A stretch of DNA of 64,000 bases from Ruminiclostridium sp. (GTDB lineage Bacteria; Bacillota; Clostridia; Oscillospirales; Ruminococcaceae): positions 19,169-83,168 of the forward strand of contig JAGBMA010000236.1 of assembly GCA_017635095.1 (NCBI GenBank), written 5' to 3'. Each line of letters starts with the position of its first letter. Positions within the stretch are counted from its first letter, which is position 1. The notes beneath the pieces were generated by a model. That model worked only from the letters and a program-made list of their open reading frames with translations. It was not told where the DNA came from and did no database searches. Positions 1-11,448 of this stretch are shown one piece after another. A program made the translations under genes and the position numbers.

Positions 1-2
1 TT

Positions 3-647
3 CTGTCAAAGGGACATACCGCTCCCGCACTTTACTCGGTGCTGGCACAGCGCGGATTTTTCCCCGTTGACGAGCTTAAAACCCTTCGTAAGCAGGGTTC
101 CCGTCTGCAGGGTCACCCCTCTCTCGGAAAATGCCCCGGTATCGACATGAGCACCGGCTCCCTCGGTCAGGGCGTTTCCGCAGCCTGCGGTATGGCTCTT
201 TCCGGCAAGATCTCGGACGAACACTATAAGGTATATGCAATTCTCGGCGACGGTGAGATCGAGGAGGGTCAGGTATGGGAGTCCGCAATGTTTGCGGCCC
301 ATTACCAGCTTGATAATCTCGTTTTCGTCGTGGATAACAACAACCTCCAGATCGACGGCGAGATAAGCAAGGTCATGAACCCGTACCCGATAGATCAGAA
401 GTTCGAAGCTTTCGGCTGGCACGTAATCAATATCGACGGTCATGACTTCGATCAGATCGAAAAGGCATTCAATGAAGCTGAAAATGTTGCAAATCAACCA
501 ACCGTTATAATCCAGAAGACAACAAAGGGCAAGGGCGTTTCCTATATGGAAAACAACGTTTCGTGGCACGGGGCTGCGCCGAACGAGGAACAGTACAATA
601 TTGCCATGAACGAGCTTAAGGCACACCTTGCCGAGCTTGAAAAGTGA
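3..647 (+). CDS. Transketolase, N-terminal (ThDP-binding) subunit, 5' truncated by window edge
   Basis: The reading frame is already open at the first base, so the gene begins before the window; the visible 214 codons are the back part of the subunit. It starts within the transketolase motif SKGHTAPALY, followed by the thiamine diphosphate and metal motif GDGEIEEGQVWE and VVDNNNLQ. The protein ends at a natural stop without the pyrimidine-binding domain, which lies in the next gene, so this is the two-subunit form common in Clostridia and archaea. The GTG at 39 is internal and not a start. It transfers two-carbon units in the non-oxidative pentose phosphate pathway. The downstream subunit starts 17 bases after the stop, so the two are surely co-translated. 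Confidence 0.95.
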   Translation: MSKGHTAPALYSVLAQRGFFPVDELKTLRKQGSRLQGHPSLGKCPGIDMSTGSLGQGVSAACGMALSGKISDEHYKVYAILGDGEIEEGQVWESAMFAAHYQLDNLVFVVDNNNLQIDGEISKVMNPYPIDQKFEAFGWHVINIDGHDFDQIEKAFNEAENVANQPTVIIQKTTKGKGVSYMENNVSWHGAAPNEEQYNIAMNELKAHLAELEK

Positions 648-664
648 GAAAGGAGATAACGGAT

Positions 665-1600
665 ATGGATAAGAAAGCAACTCGTGAAAGCTACGGCGAA
701 GCGCTCTGCAAGCTCGCCGAGATCCGCCCCGACCTTGTTGTGCTGGACGCTGACCTGGCGGCTGCAACAAAAACGGGCATATTCAAGAAGGCATACCCCG
801 ATAAGCATTTCGACTGCGGTATCGCGGAAGCAAACATGATGGGCGTTGCGGCAGGCATCGCAACCACCGGAAAGCTTGTTTTTGCAAGCTCCTTCGCTAT
901 GTTCGCGGCCGGCCGTGCATTTGAAATAGTGCGCAACAGCATAGGCTACCCGAACCTCAACGTAAAGATCGGTGCAACTCACGCAGGCATCTCTGTCGGC
1001 GAGGACGGTGCTTCCCACCAGTGCTGTGAGGACATAGCGCTCATGTCGGTAATACCGAATATGACTGTCATCAATCCCGCGGATCACGTCGAGGCTACTG
1101 CGGCGGTTCTCGCAATGGCTGATTACAAGGGACCCACATATATGCGCTTCGGTCGTCTTGCAGTTCCGGTATTCAATGATCCGGAAACATACAAGTTTGA
1201 AGTCGGCAAGGGTGTGACGCTGAAAGACGGCAAGGACATCACGATCATAGCTACCGGACTTATGGTAGCGGAAGCGATCGAAGCCGGAAATGCTCTGAAA
1301 GAGCAGGGAATAGATGCCCGCATCATCAACATACACACGATCAAGCCTATTGACCGCGAGATCATCGAGAAGGCTGCACGCGAGACAGGAAAGATCGTGA
1401 CAGTCGAAGAGCACAGCGTTATCGGCGGTCTCGGCTCGGCTGTAGCATCGGTAGTTACCGAGACTTGCCCCGTTCCGGTCATCAAGATCGGCGTAAAGGA
1501 CACTTACGGTCATTCCGGTCCCGCAGTCGCACTTCTGAAAGAGTTCGGTCTGTCCGCCGAGAATATCGTCGCGACGACAAAGGCAGCTCTTGGAAAGTAA
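665..1600 (+). CDS. Transketolase, C-terminal subunit
   Basis: 311 residues containing the pyrimidine-binding domain and the C-terminal transketolase domain. Recognisable features are FDCGIAEANMMGVAAGIA, containing the catalytic glutamate that activates thiamine diphosphate, and the Rossmann-like C-terminal part ITIIATGLMVAEAIEA. The ATG at 665 has AGGAG at about 651-655 at good spacing; a GTG at 644 overlapping the previous stop is less likely because it has no ribosome site. Together with the upstream subunit it makes one transketolase. Expression ends at the hairpin just downstream. Nothing unusual was seen in the sequence. Confidence 0.95.
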   Translation: MDKKATRESYGEALCKLAEIRPDLVVLDADLAAATKTGIFKKAYPDKHFDCGIAEANMMGVAAGIATTGKLVFASSFAMFAAGRAFEIVRNSIGYPNLNVKIGATHAGISVGEDGASHQCCEDIALMSVIPNMTVINPADHVEATAAVLAMADYKGPTYMRFGRLAVPVFNDPETYKFEVGKGVTLKDGKDITIIATGLMVAEAIEAGNALKEQGIDARIINIHTIKPIDREIIEKAARETGKIVTVEEHSVIGGLGSAVASVVTETCPVPVIKIGVKDTYGHSGPAVALLKEFGLSAENIVATTKAALGK

Positions 1601-1614
1601 ACGTAACAGTGAAA

Positions 1615-1640
1615 GGCTCCGTGATCTCACGGAGCTTTTT
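1615..1640 (+). terminator. Intrinsic terminator of the transketolase pair
   Basis: GCTCCGTG (1616-1623) pairs with CACGGAGC (1628-1635) around a four-base loop and is followed by TTTTT. It lies between the transketolase stop and the lipoprotein ATG at 1658, so the lipoprotein is either expressed by read-through or from a promoter hidden in or before the hairpin. Confidence 0.85.
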
Positions 1641-1657
1641 CTGAAAGTGAGAGGAAT

Positions 1658-2230
1658 ATGAAAAAAACATCGGTTATTGTATTTGCGGCAATGGTCGTTA
1701 TGCTATCGGGCTGTGTAAAAAAGCCGGATGTTCCTGTCGAGTATTCGGGTTTCCACTGTGTCGGAAGCTGGAACGAGTATGATAATGCGTTCGAGATATC
1801 TTTGTATCCATTTGATATGGATTCCGAAACCTATAAAACAGGGACAGCAGAGGTGAAGTGGTTATGGTCGAGCGACGGGAAAAGCTTTGAGCAGTACAGC
1901 GAAACATCTTCCTATGCTGAAAAACTCATGATTGTTCCCGATGAAAGGTTTGAGGTAAATCTTGAGAACGATCCTTATGACAGAAAGCTTTCTCAGAAGA
2001 TCATCCGAGCCGAGGTGAAAGGCGAGGACGGGATAGTTCATATAGCGGCACCTTTGAGAATAATGTGGGATACCGAATATCATAACGGTTTTGCGACTCT
2101 TTATGATTCTGATGAGGACGGGCTTGTTGATGTTCTGGAATGTCAGGATGAAAACTACGACCCGTTCAACCCCGATTCCGACGGGGACGGGATAAGCGAT
2201 TACAATGAATGGTATGATTTTTCTGAATAA
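1658..2230 (+). CDS. Small lipoprotein with C-terminal calcium-binding (TSP3-like) repeats
   Basis: 190 residues. A charged start, a hydrophobic stretch and the lipobox LSGC (Cys19) show a signal peptidase II lipoprotein, so it is probably membrane-anchored outside the cell. The middle (about 30-145) is of no family I recognise. The end carries two acidic loops, DSDEDGLVD and NPDSDGDGISD, of the kind seen in bacterial thrombospondin type 3 repeats and EF-hand-like dockerin loops; these bind calcium. The loops are single short copies, so the protein is not a dockerin in the usual paired form. ATG 1658 has a GAGAGG ribosome site. Function unknown; extracellular calcium-stabilised protein is an inference. 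Confidence 0.75.
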   Translation: MKKTSVIVFAAMVVMLSGCVKKPDVPVEYSGFHCVGSWNEYDNAFEISLYPFDMDSETYKTGTAEVKWLWSSDGKSFEQYSETSSYAEKLMIVPDERFEVNLENDPYDRKLSQKIIRAEVKGEDGIVHIAAPLRIMWDTEYHNGFATLYDSDEDGLVDVLECQDENYDPFNPDSDGDGISDYNEWYDFSE

Positions 2231-2232
2231 CA

Positions 2233-2264
2233 AAAACAGCAGCCCGTTTCCGAGCTGCTGTTTT
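2233..2264. terminator. Bidirectional terminator between the lipoprotein gene and gap
   Basis: AAAACAGCAGC (2233-2243) and GCTGCTGTTTT (2254-2264) form an 11-bp stem with A-tract on one side and T-tract on the other, so it can end transcripts from both converging genes. A second, GC-only hairpin GCGGCG/CGCCGC at 2342-2357 touches the gap stop codon. Confidence 0.85.
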
Positions 2265-2357
2265 GTTGTATTCTGAAACTACACGCCGCATTTAAGTCTG
2301 CACACGAAAAGCTGCAAAACTATTTGATACAGCTACCGGCTGCGGCGCCTTCGCCGC

Positions 2358-3395
2358 TCACTTGAGTTCAGCGAAGTACTTGATAGTTCTTACCATCTGA
2401 GATGTGTAAGAGTTCTCGTTGTCGTACCAGGAAACAACCTGAACCTCGTAGAGATCGTCAGCTATCTGTGCAACCATTGTCTGAGTTGCATCGAAGAGGG
2501 AACCGTACTTCATGCCGATAACGTCGGAAGAAACGATAGGATCTTCGTTGTAGCCGTAGGACTCGGAAGCAGCAGCCTTCATTGCAGCGTTGATGTCTTC
2601 CTTAGTAACGCCTGCCTTCTTAACAACAGCTGTGAGGATAGTTGTTGAACCTGTGGGAACCGGAACACGCTGAGCGGAACCGATGAGCTTGCCGTTGAGC
2701 TCGGGGATTACAAGACCGATAGCCTTAGCTGCGCCTGTGCTGTTCGGAACGATGTTAGCTGCGCCTGCTCTTGCTCTTCTGAGGTCGCCCTTTCTGTGAG
2801 GACCGTCGAGGATCATCTGGTCGCCTGTGTAAGCGTGGATAGTGCTCATGATACCGCTCTGGATAGGAGCATAGTCGTTGAGAGCCTTAGCCATAGGAGC
2901 GAGGCAGTTTGTTGTGCAGGAAGCAGCGGAGATGATCTTGTCATCAGCTGTAAGAGTCTTTTCGTTTACAGAGAATACGATAGTCTTGAGGTCGTTGCCT
3001 GCGGGAGCGGAGATAACGACTTTCTTAGCGCCTGCATCGATATGAGCCTGGGACTTTTCCTTAGAGCAGTAGAAGCCTGTGCACTCGAGAACAACGTCAA
3101 CGCCGAGCTGGCCCCAAGGACAATCCTTAGCATCCTTTTCTGCGTAGATCTTTAATGTCTTGCCGTCAACTGTGATGGTGTTATCATCGTCGTTAGCTGT
3201 AACAGTGTGCTTGCCTTCGCCGATCTTTCCGCAGTAACCGCCCTGTGCGGTATCATACTTGAGAAGGTGAGCGAGCATGGAGGGCTTTGTAAGATCGTTG
3301 ATAGCAACTATCTCATAGCCTTCTGCATCGAACATCTGTCTGAAAGCGAGACGACCGATACGACCGAAACCATTGATTGCAACTTTAACTGCCAT
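2358..3395 (-). CDS. gap: Glyceraldehyde-3-phosphate dehydrogenase
   Basis: 345 residues, full length for the family. It has the NAD-binding start [11 protein letters not shown], the catalytic motif [12 protein letters not shown] with Cys160, and the conserved end [15 protein letters not shown]. It oxidises and phosphorylates glyceraldehyde-3-phosphate with NAD in glycolysis. The chosen ATG at 3395 follows AGGAGG at about nine bases; the frame stays open further upstream but without a ribosome site. It is monocistronic: a sigma-A promoter lies 78 bases upstream and terminators follow directly. It is divergent from rpoB across a 434-base AT-rich spacer. Confidence 0.98.
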   Translation of the reverse strand: MAVKVAINGFGRIGRLAFRQMFDAEGYEIVAINDLTKPSMLAHLLKYDTAQGGYCGKIGEGKHTVTANDDDNTITVDGKTLKIYAEKDAKDCPWGQLGVDVVLECTGFYCSKEKSQAHIDAGAKKVVISAPAGNDLKTIVFSVNEKTLTADDKIISAASCTTNCLAPMAKALNDYAPIQSGIMSTIHAYTGDQMILDGPHRKGDLRRARAGAANIVPNSTGAAKAIGLVIPELNGKLIGSAQRVPVPTGSTTILTAVVKKAGVTKEDINAAMKAAASESYGYNEDPIVSSDVIGMKYGSLFDATQTMVAQIADDLYEVQVVSWYDNENSYTSQMVRTIKYFAELK

Positions 3396-3472
3396 TGTGA
3401 GATTCCTCCTGAAAAATGAAATATTCGTGCGGTACATACTGCCTTTTACGGCACCTGTATCTTACCTACAAT

Positions 3473-3501
3473 ATTATACAGGATTTAAGCCTAAATATCA
3501 A
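3473..3501 (-). promoter_or_regulatory. Sigma-A promoter of gap
   Basis: Read on the minus strand: -35 TTGATA (3496-3501), exactly 17 bases, -10 TATAAT (3473-3478). It lies in the 434-base gap/rpoB divergent spacer (3396-3829), whose remaining sequence is AT-rich and shows no gene. Confidence 0.85.
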
Positions 3502-3671
3502 GTGTTTTGATAATTTTTTCACACGATTTGCCACATTTTTCCCGTAAAAAATAATTCACCGTTTTTGTGTATTTTAAACAAAATATTGATTAAATAAGGA
3601 TTTGCGGCACTATATAATGAGTTTTCGATATTATATATCACTATACCATTTAATATATACAGATATAAGCT

Positions 3672-3732
3672 GAAAAAATTTTTGAAAAAATGTAAAATTT
3701 TACTTGACAAGAGGGGCGATTTGTTATATAAT
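3672..3732 (+). promoter_or_regulatory. Sigma-A promoter of rpoBC with AT-rich UP-like element
   Basis: -35 TTGACA (3704-3709), 17-base spacer, -10 TATAAT (3727-3732): a perfect consensus promoter. An A/T block (about 3672-3690) just upstream resembles an alpha-subunit UP element and closely matches blocks ahead of the tuf promoter and the promoter at 26800-26828. The leader to rpoB is about 90 bases and shows no clear hairpin or ribosomal protein L10/L12 genes upstream. Confidence 0.88.
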
Positions 3733-3829
3733 TAAATACTGAATTATAATGGTCATACTAACCGATACAGAAAAATTTGTGCGCGTTGTTATGCCGATTT
3801 TTCAAAATAATAAGGAGTGATCTAAGCCA

Positions 3830-6800
3830 ATGGTGAATGTAAAGCCGGTGCAGATGGGTAATACTACCCGAATGAGTTTTTCAAAGATCAATGAGGTCAT
3901 CGAAATGCCGAACCTCATAGAGATCCAGAAAAATTCTTACAAATGGTTTCTGGAGGAGGGGATCAAGGAAGTCTTTGAGGATATTTCCTCCATCACCGAT
4001 TCAAACGGCAAGCTCGTTCTGAGTTTCGTTGATTACAGTATCGACGATACTCCCAAGTACACCATAGAAGAGTGCAAGGAGCGTGATGTAACTTATGCGG
4101 CTCCTCTCCGTGTGAAGGCGAGACTTCGCAATGAGGAGACCGGTGAAGTCGCGGAGAGTATGATCTTCATGGGCGATTTCCCGCTTATGACAGACAGCGG
4201 TACATTCGTTATAAACGGTGCCGAGCGTGTCATAGTTTCCCAGCTCGTCCGTTCGCCCGGCGTTTACTTTGGCTTTGATTATGACAAGACCGGTAAGAAG
4301 CTGTTCACTTCTCAGGTGATCCCGAACCGCGGTGCGTGGCTCGAATACGAGATGGACAGCAACGATATCTTCTACGTTCGTATAGACAAGAACAGAAAAA
4401 TACCTGCTACCACTCTCGTGCGTGCTCTCGGCAAAGGTACGGATGAAGAGCTTTTTGCGCTGTTCGGAGATGACGAGCGCATTCGCCAGACCATAATGCA
4501 GAAAGATACCACCAAGAACAGGGAAGAAGCCCTGCTCGAAGTGTACAAGAAACTGCGCCCGGGTGAGCCGCCCACAGTCGAGTCTGCGGAAACTCACCTC
4601 AACAATCTGTTCTTTGATGCAAAGAGATATGACCTCTCCCGCTTCGGAAGATACAAGTTCAACAAAAAGCTCGGTGTTGCAAACCGTATAGTAGGTCACA
4701 AGCTCGCAGGAACGGTCATCGACACGTTCACAGGCGAGATCATCGCGGAAGAAGGCACCGTTGTTACTCCCGACCTCGGTAAGCAGATCGAACAGGCCGG
4801 TGTAATGGAAGTCCTTCTCGAATCCGAAGAAGGCGTTATCAAGGTAATAGGAAACGGTACGGTAGATATCAAGCCTCACCTTGAAGACGAAGGCTACGGC
4901 AATATCGACCCTCTGAAGCTCGGCATCAACGAGCGTGTTACTGCCTCGGTTCTTCGTGACATTTTCAACGAGAACGACAGCGAGGAAGAAGTCGAGGCTG
5001 CTCTTCGTGCAAGAGCGGACGAGCTTGTTCCGAAGCACGTCACCATTGACGATATTTTTGCAAGCGTAAGCTATTTCATAAACCTCTGTGAGGGCGTGGG
5101 AAATGTCGATGATATCGACCACCTCGGCAACAGACGTATCCGCTCCGTAGGCGAGCTGCTCCAGAATCAGTTCAGGATAGGTTTCACGAGAATGGAGCGT
5201 GTTATAAGAGAGCGTATAGGCCTCCAGCAGGAGACTGAGAAGATCTCCCTCAACAACCTCGTGAACATAAGACCTGTTGTTGCTGCAATAAAGGAGTTCT
5301 TCGGTTCTTCGCCTCTCTCCCAGTTCATGGATCAGAACAATCCTCTCGCGGAACTTACCCATAAGAGAAGACTCTCCGCACTCGGCCCGGGCGGACTTTC
5401 CCGTGACCGTGCGGGATTTGAAGTCCGCGATGTTCACTATTCCCATTACGGCCGTATGTGCCCGATCGAGACGCCTGAAGGTCCTAACATCGGTCTTATC
5501 TCGTATCTCGCTTCTTTTGCGCGTATCAACGAGTATGGATTTATCGAGGCTCCTTACCGTAAGGTAGAGCGCGGCACCGGTATCGTATCGGACGAAGTCG
5601 TTTATATGACGGCAGATGTGGAGGATATGTACACTATCGCGCAGGCGAACGAGCCCCTCGATGAGAACGGCAAGTTCAAGAGAAAGCGCGTTACCGCAAG
5701 ACGCAGAGACGAGATCATAGAAGTCAAGCCCGAAGAAGTTGACTACATGGACGTTTCGCCTAAGATGGTCGTTTCTGTTGCGACCGCGATGATCCCGTTC
5801 CTTGAGAACGATGACGCGAACCGTGCACTCATGGGCGCGAATATGCAGAGACAGGCAGTTCCGCTTATGGTCACCCAGAACCCGATCGTCGGCACCGGCA
5901 TGGAGTACAAGGCTGCGGTCGATTCCGGAGTATGCGTTCTTGCAAAGGAAGACGGCGTAGTTACGAGAGTCACCGCAGATGAAGTTACCGTAAAGGGCGA
6001 TGACGGACAGGAAAGAAAGTACAAGCTCATCAAGTTCAAGCGTTCCAACCAGGGTACCTGCGTGAACCAGCGTCCTATCGTCGAAAAGGGCGAGAAGGTA
6101 AAGGCGGGTCAGGTGCTCGCGGACGGCCCCGCAACTTCTCAGGGTGAGATATCCCTCGGTAAGAATGCTCTCATAGGCTTCATGACCTGGGAAGGCTACA
6201 ACTACGAGGACGCCGTTCTTATCAATGAGAAGCTTGTTTACAACGATGTTTACACATCTATCCATATAGAAGAGTACGAGATCGAATGCCGCGATACAAA
6301 GCTCGGACCGGAAGAGATCACCCGTGATATCCCGAACCTGAGCGAAGATGCGCTCAAGGATCTCGACGAGAACGGTATCATCAGAATAGGTGCCGAGGTG
6401 CATTCCGGTGATATCCTTGTCGGCAAGGTAGCGCCTAAGGGCGAGACCGAGCTTACAGCCGAGGAAAGACTTCTCCGCGCGATATTCGGTGAGAAGGCAA
6501 GAGAAGTGCGCGACAGCTCGCTTCGTGTTCCTCACGGCGAAAGCGGCGTTATCGTCGATGTCAAGGTGTTCACAAGAGAGAACTGCGACGAACTCTCCGC
6601 CGGTGTCAATATGGCAGTCCGCTGCTATATCGCTCAGAAGAGAAAGATCTCGGTCGGCGATAAGATGGCGGGTCGTCACGGTAACAAGGGTGTCGTTTCC
6701 CGCATACTGCACCAGGAAGATATGCCTTTCCTGCCCGACGGAACTCCTCTCGATATCGTACTCAATCCTCTCGGAGTTCCTTCCCGAATGAATATAGGTC

Positions 6801-7651
6801 AGGTGCTCGAAGTGCATCTCGGATATGCAGCGAAGGCACTGGGCTGGAAGGTGATGACACCTGTATTCGACGGCGCTCACGAAGAGGACATCAGACAGAT
6901 GTTCGCTATGGCGGAAGCGCAGAGGGAGAATTATCCCGATAAGGACGGCCCCGGTATAGACTTCTCGAAGATACCGATGACCCAGGAAGCAAAGACTCAG
7001 CTTATAGACGGCCGTACAGGCGAAAAGTTCGACAGCCTTGTAACTGTCGGATATATGTACTATCTTAAGCTGCATCACCTCGTTGATGATAAGATCCACG
7101 CCCGCTCCACAGGTCCTTACGCACTTGTAACACAGCAGCCTCTCGGCGGTAAGGCGCAGTTCGGCGGCCAGCGTTTCGGAGAGATGGAAGTCTGGGCTCT
7201 TGAAGCTTACGGTGCTGCATATACACTGCAGGAGATACTGACAGTCAAGTCGGACGACGTTGTGGGACGTGTGAAGACCTATGAGGCAATAGTCAAGGGC
7301 GAGCCGGTTCCGAAGCCCGGTATCCCCGAATCCTTCCGCGTTCTTATCAAGGAGTTCCAGTCTCTCGGACTTGATATCAAGATACTTGACGAAAACAACG
7401 AGGAGATCGACCTCAAGCAGACGCTTGACGATGACGATGATAACGCGGGTGTTGTAAGCCCCGACGACTTCAGCTATGAAGTAGATGAGAGCGAACTCAA
7501 CGATTCGTACATCATCGGCGACAGCGATGACGACTATTTCAGCGGTTCTTCCGATGACGAAGACGATGATTTCGACGAAGACACCGGCTTTGACGATGAC
7601 GACGATGATTTCGGCATCGGAGAAGATGAAGGTGACGATGAGATCGACTGA
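3830..7651 (+). CDS. rpoB: DNA-directed RNA polymerase, beta subunit
   Basis: 1273 residues. The rifampicin pocket (about 490-525) reads [23 protein letters not shown] and [12 protein letters not shown], with the usual sensitive residues at the D, H and S positions. The catalytic-side motifs [12 protein letters not shown] and the end region [31 protein letters not shown] (split here only for naming) are intact. From about residue 1199 there is an unusual acidic tail of about 75 residues, half Asp or Glu, with a run of six Asp. ATG 3830 has AAGGAGTG upstream at long spacing. rplJ/rplL, which often precede it, are not here; it has its own promoter and is followed by rpoC after 75 bases. Confidence 0.98.
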   Translation: MVNVKPVQMGNTTRMSFSKINEVIEMPNLIEIQKNSYKWFLEEGIKEVFEDISSITDSNGKLVLSFVDYSIDDTPKYTIEECKERDVTYAAPLRVKARLRNEETGEVAESMIFMGDFPLMTDSGTFVINGAERVIVSQLVRSPGVYFGFDYDKTGKKLFTSQVIPNRGAWLEYEMDSNDIFYVRIDKNRKIPATTLVRALGKGTDEELFALFGDDERIRQTIMQKDTTKNREEALLEVYKKLRPGEPPTVESAETHLNNLFFDAKRYDLSRFGRYKFNKKLGVANRIVGHKLAGTVIDTFTGEIIAEEGTVVTPDLGKQIEQAGVMEVLLESEEGVIKVIGNGTVDIKPHLEDEGYGNIDPLKLGINERVTASVLRDIFNENDSEEEVEAALRARADELVPKHVTIDDIFASVSYFINLCEGVGNVDDIDHLGNRRIRSVGELLQNQFRIGFTRMERVIRERIGLQQETEKISLNNLVNIRPVVAAIKEFFGSSPLSQFMDQNNPLAELTHKRRLSALGPGGLSRDRAGFEVRDVHYSHYGRMCPIETPEGPNIGLISYLASFARINEYGFIEAPYRKVERGTGIVSDEVVYMTADVEDMYTIAQANEPLDENGKFKRKRVTARRRDEIIEVKPEEVDYMDVSPKMVVSVATAMIPFLENDDANRALMGANMQRQAVPLMVTQNPIVGTGMEYKAAVDSGVCVLAKEDGVVTRVTADEVTVKGDDGQERKYKLIKFKRSNQGTCVNQRPIVEKGEKVKAGQVLADGPATSQGEISLGKNALIGFMTWEGYNYEDAVLINEKLVYNDVYTSIHIEEYEIECRDTKLGPEEITRDIPNLSEDALKDLDENGIIRIGAEVHSGDILVGKVAPKGETELTAEERLLRAIFGEKAREVRDSSLRVPHGESGVIVDVKVFTRENCDELSAGVNMAVRCYIAQKRKISVGDKMAGRHGNKGVVSRILHQEDMPFLPDGTPLDIVLNPLGVPSRMNIGQVLEVHLGYAAKALGWKVMTPVFDGAHEEDIRQMFAMAEAQRENYPDKDGPGIDFSKIPMTQEAKTQLIDGRTGEKFDSLVTVGYMYYLKLHHLVDDKIHARSTGPYALVTQQPLGGKAQFGGQRFGEMEVWALEAYGAAYTLQEILTVKSDDVVGRVKTYEAIVKGEPVPKPGIPESFRVLIKEFQSLGLDIKILDENNEEIDLKQTLDDDDDNAGVVSPDDFSYEVDESELNDSYIIGDSDDDYFSGSSDDEDDDFDEDTGFDDDDDDFGIGEDEGDDEID

Positions 7652-7726
7652 TAGAGCCGGATCGTAAAGAGCAATCGGAATATGCGGCTTATGACCGCTA
7701 ATTTACAGAAATTGAGGTTTTTGAAA

Positions 7727-10700
7727 TTGGCTAACGTTTTTGAATCAATAAAGATCGGACTTGCGTCGCCCGATCAGATACGAGCATGGAGCTACGGCGT
7801 GGTTGAGCGCCCCGAGACTATCAATTACAGAACACAGAAGCCCGAACGTGACGGTCTGTACTGTGAGAAGATCTTCGGACCGCAGAAGGACTGGGAGTGT
7901 GCCTGCGGAAAGTACAAGCGCATCCGCTTCAAGGGTAAGATCTGCGAACGCTGCGGAGTTGAAGTCACAAGAAGCAAGGTAAGACGTGAGCGCATGGGTC
8001 ACATCGAGCTTGCAGCACCCGTATCTCACATCTGGTATTTCAAGGGCACACCTTCGAGGATCGGTCAGGTGCTCGACATCTCTCCGAAAAGACTTGAGGA
8101 AGTCCTTTACTTCACAAAGTACATCGTTACCGACCCGGGTGATACAGTCCTCACAAAGGGTCAGCTCCTTACCGAAAAGGAATACGCCGATATGCGCGAG
8201 CGCTATGATGAAGCTTTCAAGGCAGGAATGGGCGCGGAAGCCATAAAGGTGCTCCTTCAGGAGATCGACATCGAGAAGCTTGCACAGGAGCTCAAAGATG
8301 AGCTCAAGGACACCCAGCAGGGTCAGAAGCGTGTGAAGCTGCTCAAGAGACTTGACGTTATCGAAGCGTTCAGACAGAGCGGAAACCGTCCCGAGTGGAT
8401 GATACTCGACGTTGTTCCGATAATCCCTCCGGATCTCCGTCCTCTCATACTCCTCGACGGCGGAAGATTTGCAACGAGCGATCTGAACGATCTTTACAGG
8501 CGTGTTATAAACAGAAACAACAGACTTAAAAAGATGCTTGAGCTCAAGGCTCCCGACATCATCATAAGAAACGAGAAGAGAATGCTGCAGGAAGCCGTTG
8601 ACGCGCTTATAGACAACGGCAGACACGGAAGAGCCGTGACCGGTCCTTCCAACCGCCCGCTGAAATCTCTCTCCGATATGCTTAAGGGCAAGCAGGGACG
8701 TTTCCGTCAGAACCTGCTGGGCAAGCGTGTTGACTACTCCGGACGTTCCGTTATCGTTGTCGGACCCGATCTTAAAATGGATCAGTGCGGACTTCCGAAG
8801 GAAATGGCGATAGAGCTGTTCAAGCCTTTCGTAATGAAGGAGCTTGTTGCAAGAGGTCTTTCCAACAACATCAAGAGTGCAAGAAAAATGGTTGACAGGG
8901 CAAAGGACGAGGTCTGGGACGTTCTTGAAGATGTCATCAAGGATCACCCTGTACTGCTCAACCGTGCGCCTACACTGCACAGACTCGGTATCCAGGCATT
9001 TATGCCTGTTCTCGTCGAGGGTCGTGCAATAAGACTTCACCCGCTGGTATGTACGGCGTTCAACGCGGACTTCGACGGCGACCAGATGGCAGTTCATCTC
9101 CCGCTTTCCGAGGAAGCTCAGGAAGAAGCAAGATCCCTCATGCTTGCAGCAAAGAACCTGCTCAAACCGTCGGACGGACGCCCGGTAACTGTTCCTACCC
9201 AGGATATGGTGCTCGGTTCGTACTACCTTACGATTTCCAAGAAGGGCGAGCTCGGCGAGGGCAAGGTCTTCCGTGATTTCAACGAAGCTCTCATGGCATA
9301 TCAGGACGGCGTTATCTCCATTCATGCGGCTATCAAGGTCCGCGTTACAAAGGAGATCGGCGAAGAGAAGATCCAGAAGCTTATAGATACAACTGTCGGC
9401 AAGATCATCTTCAACGAGCATATCCCGCAGGATCTCGGATTTGTTGACAGAAGCGATCCCGACAAGGCTCTTGACCTTGAGATCGACTTCAAGGTAGGAA
9501 AGAAGCAGCTCGGTCAGATCATAGGTGCCTGCATCAAGATCCACGGTACTGCAATGACCGCACAGGTGCTCGATAAGATCAAGGCTCTCGGCTATAAGTA
9601 TTCCACAAAGGCTGCGATCACAGTCGCTGTATGCGATGCGTCGATCCCGCCCCAGAAGAAGCATATCCTTGAAGAAGCCGATGAACAGGTCGCAGAGATC
9701 AACAAGGAATTCTCCCGCGGCTTTATCTCCAACCAGGAACGTAAGAATGCTGTTCTTGAAGTATGGAACAAGGCTACCAATGAGGTTTCCGACGCACTTA
9801 CAAAGAACCTCGACCAGTACAACCCGATATTCATGATGGCGGACTCCGGTGCGCGTGGTTCTATAAACCAGATCAGACAGCTCGCAGGTATGCGCGGACT
9901 TATCGCGAATACTTCCGGTGAAACTATCGAGATCCCGATCAGAGCTAACTACCGTGAAGGTCTTAACATCATGGAGTACTTCATTTCCTCCCGTGGTGCA
10001 AGAAAGGGACTTGCCGATACAGCGCTCCGTACTGCGGACTCCGGTTACCTCACAAGACGACTTGTCGATGTATCCCAGGAAGTCATCATAAGAATGGAAG
10101 ACTGCGGTACCACAGAAGGTATCGAAGTTTACGAGATCTGCGAGGGCAAGGAAAAGATCGAGTCTCTCCAGGAAAGACTTGTGGGCAGATACCTTGTTGA
10201 GGACTTCCTCGACAAGAACGGCAATGTGCTCGTTTCAAAAGATAAGCTCATCAACGATGCCGATGCAAAGAAGATCATAGATTCCGGCGCGGAGAGAGTG
10301 CGGATCCGTTCTCTCCTTACCTGTGCGGCAAAGCATGGTGTGTGCGCTAAGTGCTACGGTTCTTCGCTTGCAAACGGAAATCCCATAACGATAGGCGAGG
10401 CTGTCGGTATCATCGCGGCTCAGTCCATAGGCGAGCCGGGTACACAGCTTACCATGAGAACCTTCCATACCGGCGGTATCGCATCTGCCGAGGATATCAC
10501 GCAGGGTCTTCCGCGTGTCGAGGAACTCTTCGAGAGCCGCCGCCCGAAATCCAGCGCGATAATCACAAAGATCGCAGGAAAGGTCTCCTTCGAGGAGATC
10601 AAGAAGACCCGTCACGCAGTTATAACTGCTGATGACGGAACGAGCGAGCAGTACGCTATCCCGTTCGGCTACAGGATCAAGGTAGAAGAAGGCGATGTTG

Positions 10701-11260
10701 TTGCAGCCGGCGATCCTCTGACCGAAGGTTCGATCAACCCGCATGACATACTTCTCGTAAAGGGTGAGCAGGCCGTTCAGAACTACATTATCAGCGAAGT
10801 TCAGAAGGTTTACCGTCTGCAGGGTGTTGACATCAACGATAAGCATATCGAGGTCATCGTCCGCCAGATGATGAGAAAGGTGCGCATCGACGATCCCGGC
10901 GATTCTTACCTCCTGCCCGGTGCGACAGTCGATAAGAACGAGCTTGTGAAGATATTCGACGAGCTTGCCGAAAGACGCGCGAACGGCGAAGAGATCAGGG
11001 ATCCCGAATATTCGCCCGTGCTCCTCGGTATCACTAAGGCGTCCCTCGCTACCGACAGCTTTATGTCGGCTGCATCGTTCCAGGAGACCACAAGAGTGCT
11101 CACCGACGCGGCTATCCACGGCAAGGTGGATCACCTCATCGGTCTGAAGGAGAATGTCATCATCGGTAAGCTTATCCCCGCAGGTACGGGAATGAAGTCC
11201 GACGAAGAAACAGATGAACCTTCCGAAGTTCAGACAGAAGAACAGCCCGCTGAGTTTTGA
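7727..11260 (+). CDS. rpoC: DNA-directed RNA polymerase, beta-prime subunit
   Basis: 1177 residues from the proposed TTG at 7727. Seen: N-terminal zinc site CACGKYKR...CERCG (about 58-76), the catalytic magnesium loop NADFDGDQM (about 446-454), the second zinc cluster [13 protein letters not shown], and [10 protein letters not shown] of the trigger-loop region. The start is chosen because TTG 7727 has TTGAGGT nine bases before it and gives the family-typical [15 protein letters not shown]. An ATG at 7682 would add 15 residues but has no ribosome site. Co-transcribed with rpoB; ends at the terminator at 11353-11387. It has no internal insertion or break. Confidence 0.97.
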   Translation: MANVFESIKIGLASPDQIRAWSYGVVERPETINYRTQKPERDGLYCEKIFGPQKDWECACGKYKRIRFKGKICERCGVEVTRSKVRRERMGHIELAAPVSHIWYFKGTPSRIGQVLDISPKRLEEVLYFTKYIVTDPGDTVLTKGQLLTEKEYADMRERYDEAFKAGMGAEAIKVLLQEIDIEKLAQELKDELKDTQQGQKRVKLLKRLDVIEAFRQSGNRPEWMILDVVPIIPPDLRPLILLDGGRFATSDLNDLYRRVINRNNRLKKMLELKAPDIIIRNEKRMLQEAVDALIDNGRHGRAVTGPSNRPLKSLSDMLKGKQGRFRQNLLGKRVDYSGRSVIVVGPDLKMDQCGLPKEMAIELFKPFVMKELVARGLSNNIKSARKMVDRAKDEVWDVLEDVIKDHPVLLNRAPTLHRLGIQAFMPVLVEGRAIRLHPLVCTAFNADFDGDQMAVHLPLSEEAQEEARSLMLAAKNLLKPSDGRPVTVPTQDMVLGSYYLTISKKGELGEGKVFRDFNEALMAYQDGVISIHAAIKVRVTKEIGEEKIQKLIDTTVGKIIFNEHIPQDLGFVDRSDPDKALDLEIDFKVGKKQLGQIIGACIKIHGTAMTAQVLDKIKALGYKYSTKAAITVAVCDASIPPQKKHILEEADEQVAEINKEFSRGFISNQERKNAVLEVWNKATNEVSDALTKNLDQYNPIFMMADSGARGSINQIRQLAGMRGLIANTSGETIEIPIRANYREGLNIMEYFISSRGARKGLADTALRTADSGYLTRRLVDVSQEVIIRMEDCGTTEGIEVYEICEGKEKIESLQERLVGRYLVEDFLDKNGNVLVSKDKLINDADAKKIIDSGAERVRIRSLLTCAAKHGVCAKCYGSSLANGNPITIGEAVGIIAAQSIGEPGTQLTMRTFHTGGIASAEDITQGLPRVEELFESRRPKSSAIITKIAGKVSFEEIKKTRHAVITADDGTSEQYAIPFGYRIKVEEGDVVAAGDPLTEGSINPHDILLVKGEQAVQNYIISEVQKVYRLQGVDINDKHIEVIVRQMMRKVRIDDPGDSYLLPGATVDKNELVKIFDELAERRANGEEIRDPEYSPVLLGITKASLATDSFMSAASFQETTRVLTDAAIHGKVDHLIGLKENVIIGKLIPAGTGMKSDEETDEPSEVQTEEQPAEF

Positions 11261-11352
11261 TAAAACTTGACGGTATAGCAAAATGTTGTGAAAATGCACA
11301 AAAACATAATCGCATTTTTTCACAAACAGGAAAAATATACAAAAATTAATGG

Positions 11353-11387
11353 AAATGCCCGAGAACCTTGACTTTTCGGGCATTTTT
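11353..11387 (+). terminator. rpoBC terminator
   Basis: AAATGCCCGA (11353-11362) pairs with TCGGGCATTT (11376-11385), extendable by GAA/TTT, followed by TTTTT overall (11383-11387). Its loop and right arm overlap the next promoter. Confidence 0.85.
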
Positions 11388-11396
11388 GTGTATAAT
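11368..11396 (+). promoter_or_regulatory. Sigma-A promoter of rpsL-rpsG-fusA, nested in the rpoBC terminator
   Basis: -35 TTGACT (11368-11373), 17 bases, -10 TATAAT (11391-11396). The -35 box is inside the loop of the rpoBC terminator and the spacer is its right arm, so one 44-base stretch ends one operon and starts the next. Confidence 0.85.
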
Positions 11397-11448
11397 AATT
11401 ACTATTGCGGGTTTATACTGCAAAATTTTCTATCGGAGGTGAAAAGAA

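Noticed and set aside
1658-2230. Dockerin of a cellulosome
   Set aside because: The two calcium loops are close together at the very end without the paired 22-residue F-hand repeats and helix spacing, so TSP3-like repeats are a better description.
4001-7099. Open frame of 1032 codons on the minus strand opposite rpoB
   Set aside because: It mirrors the codon bias of rpoB, has no ribosome site, and matches no family; similar shadows lie opposite rpoC, fusA, tuf and the hybrid kinase.
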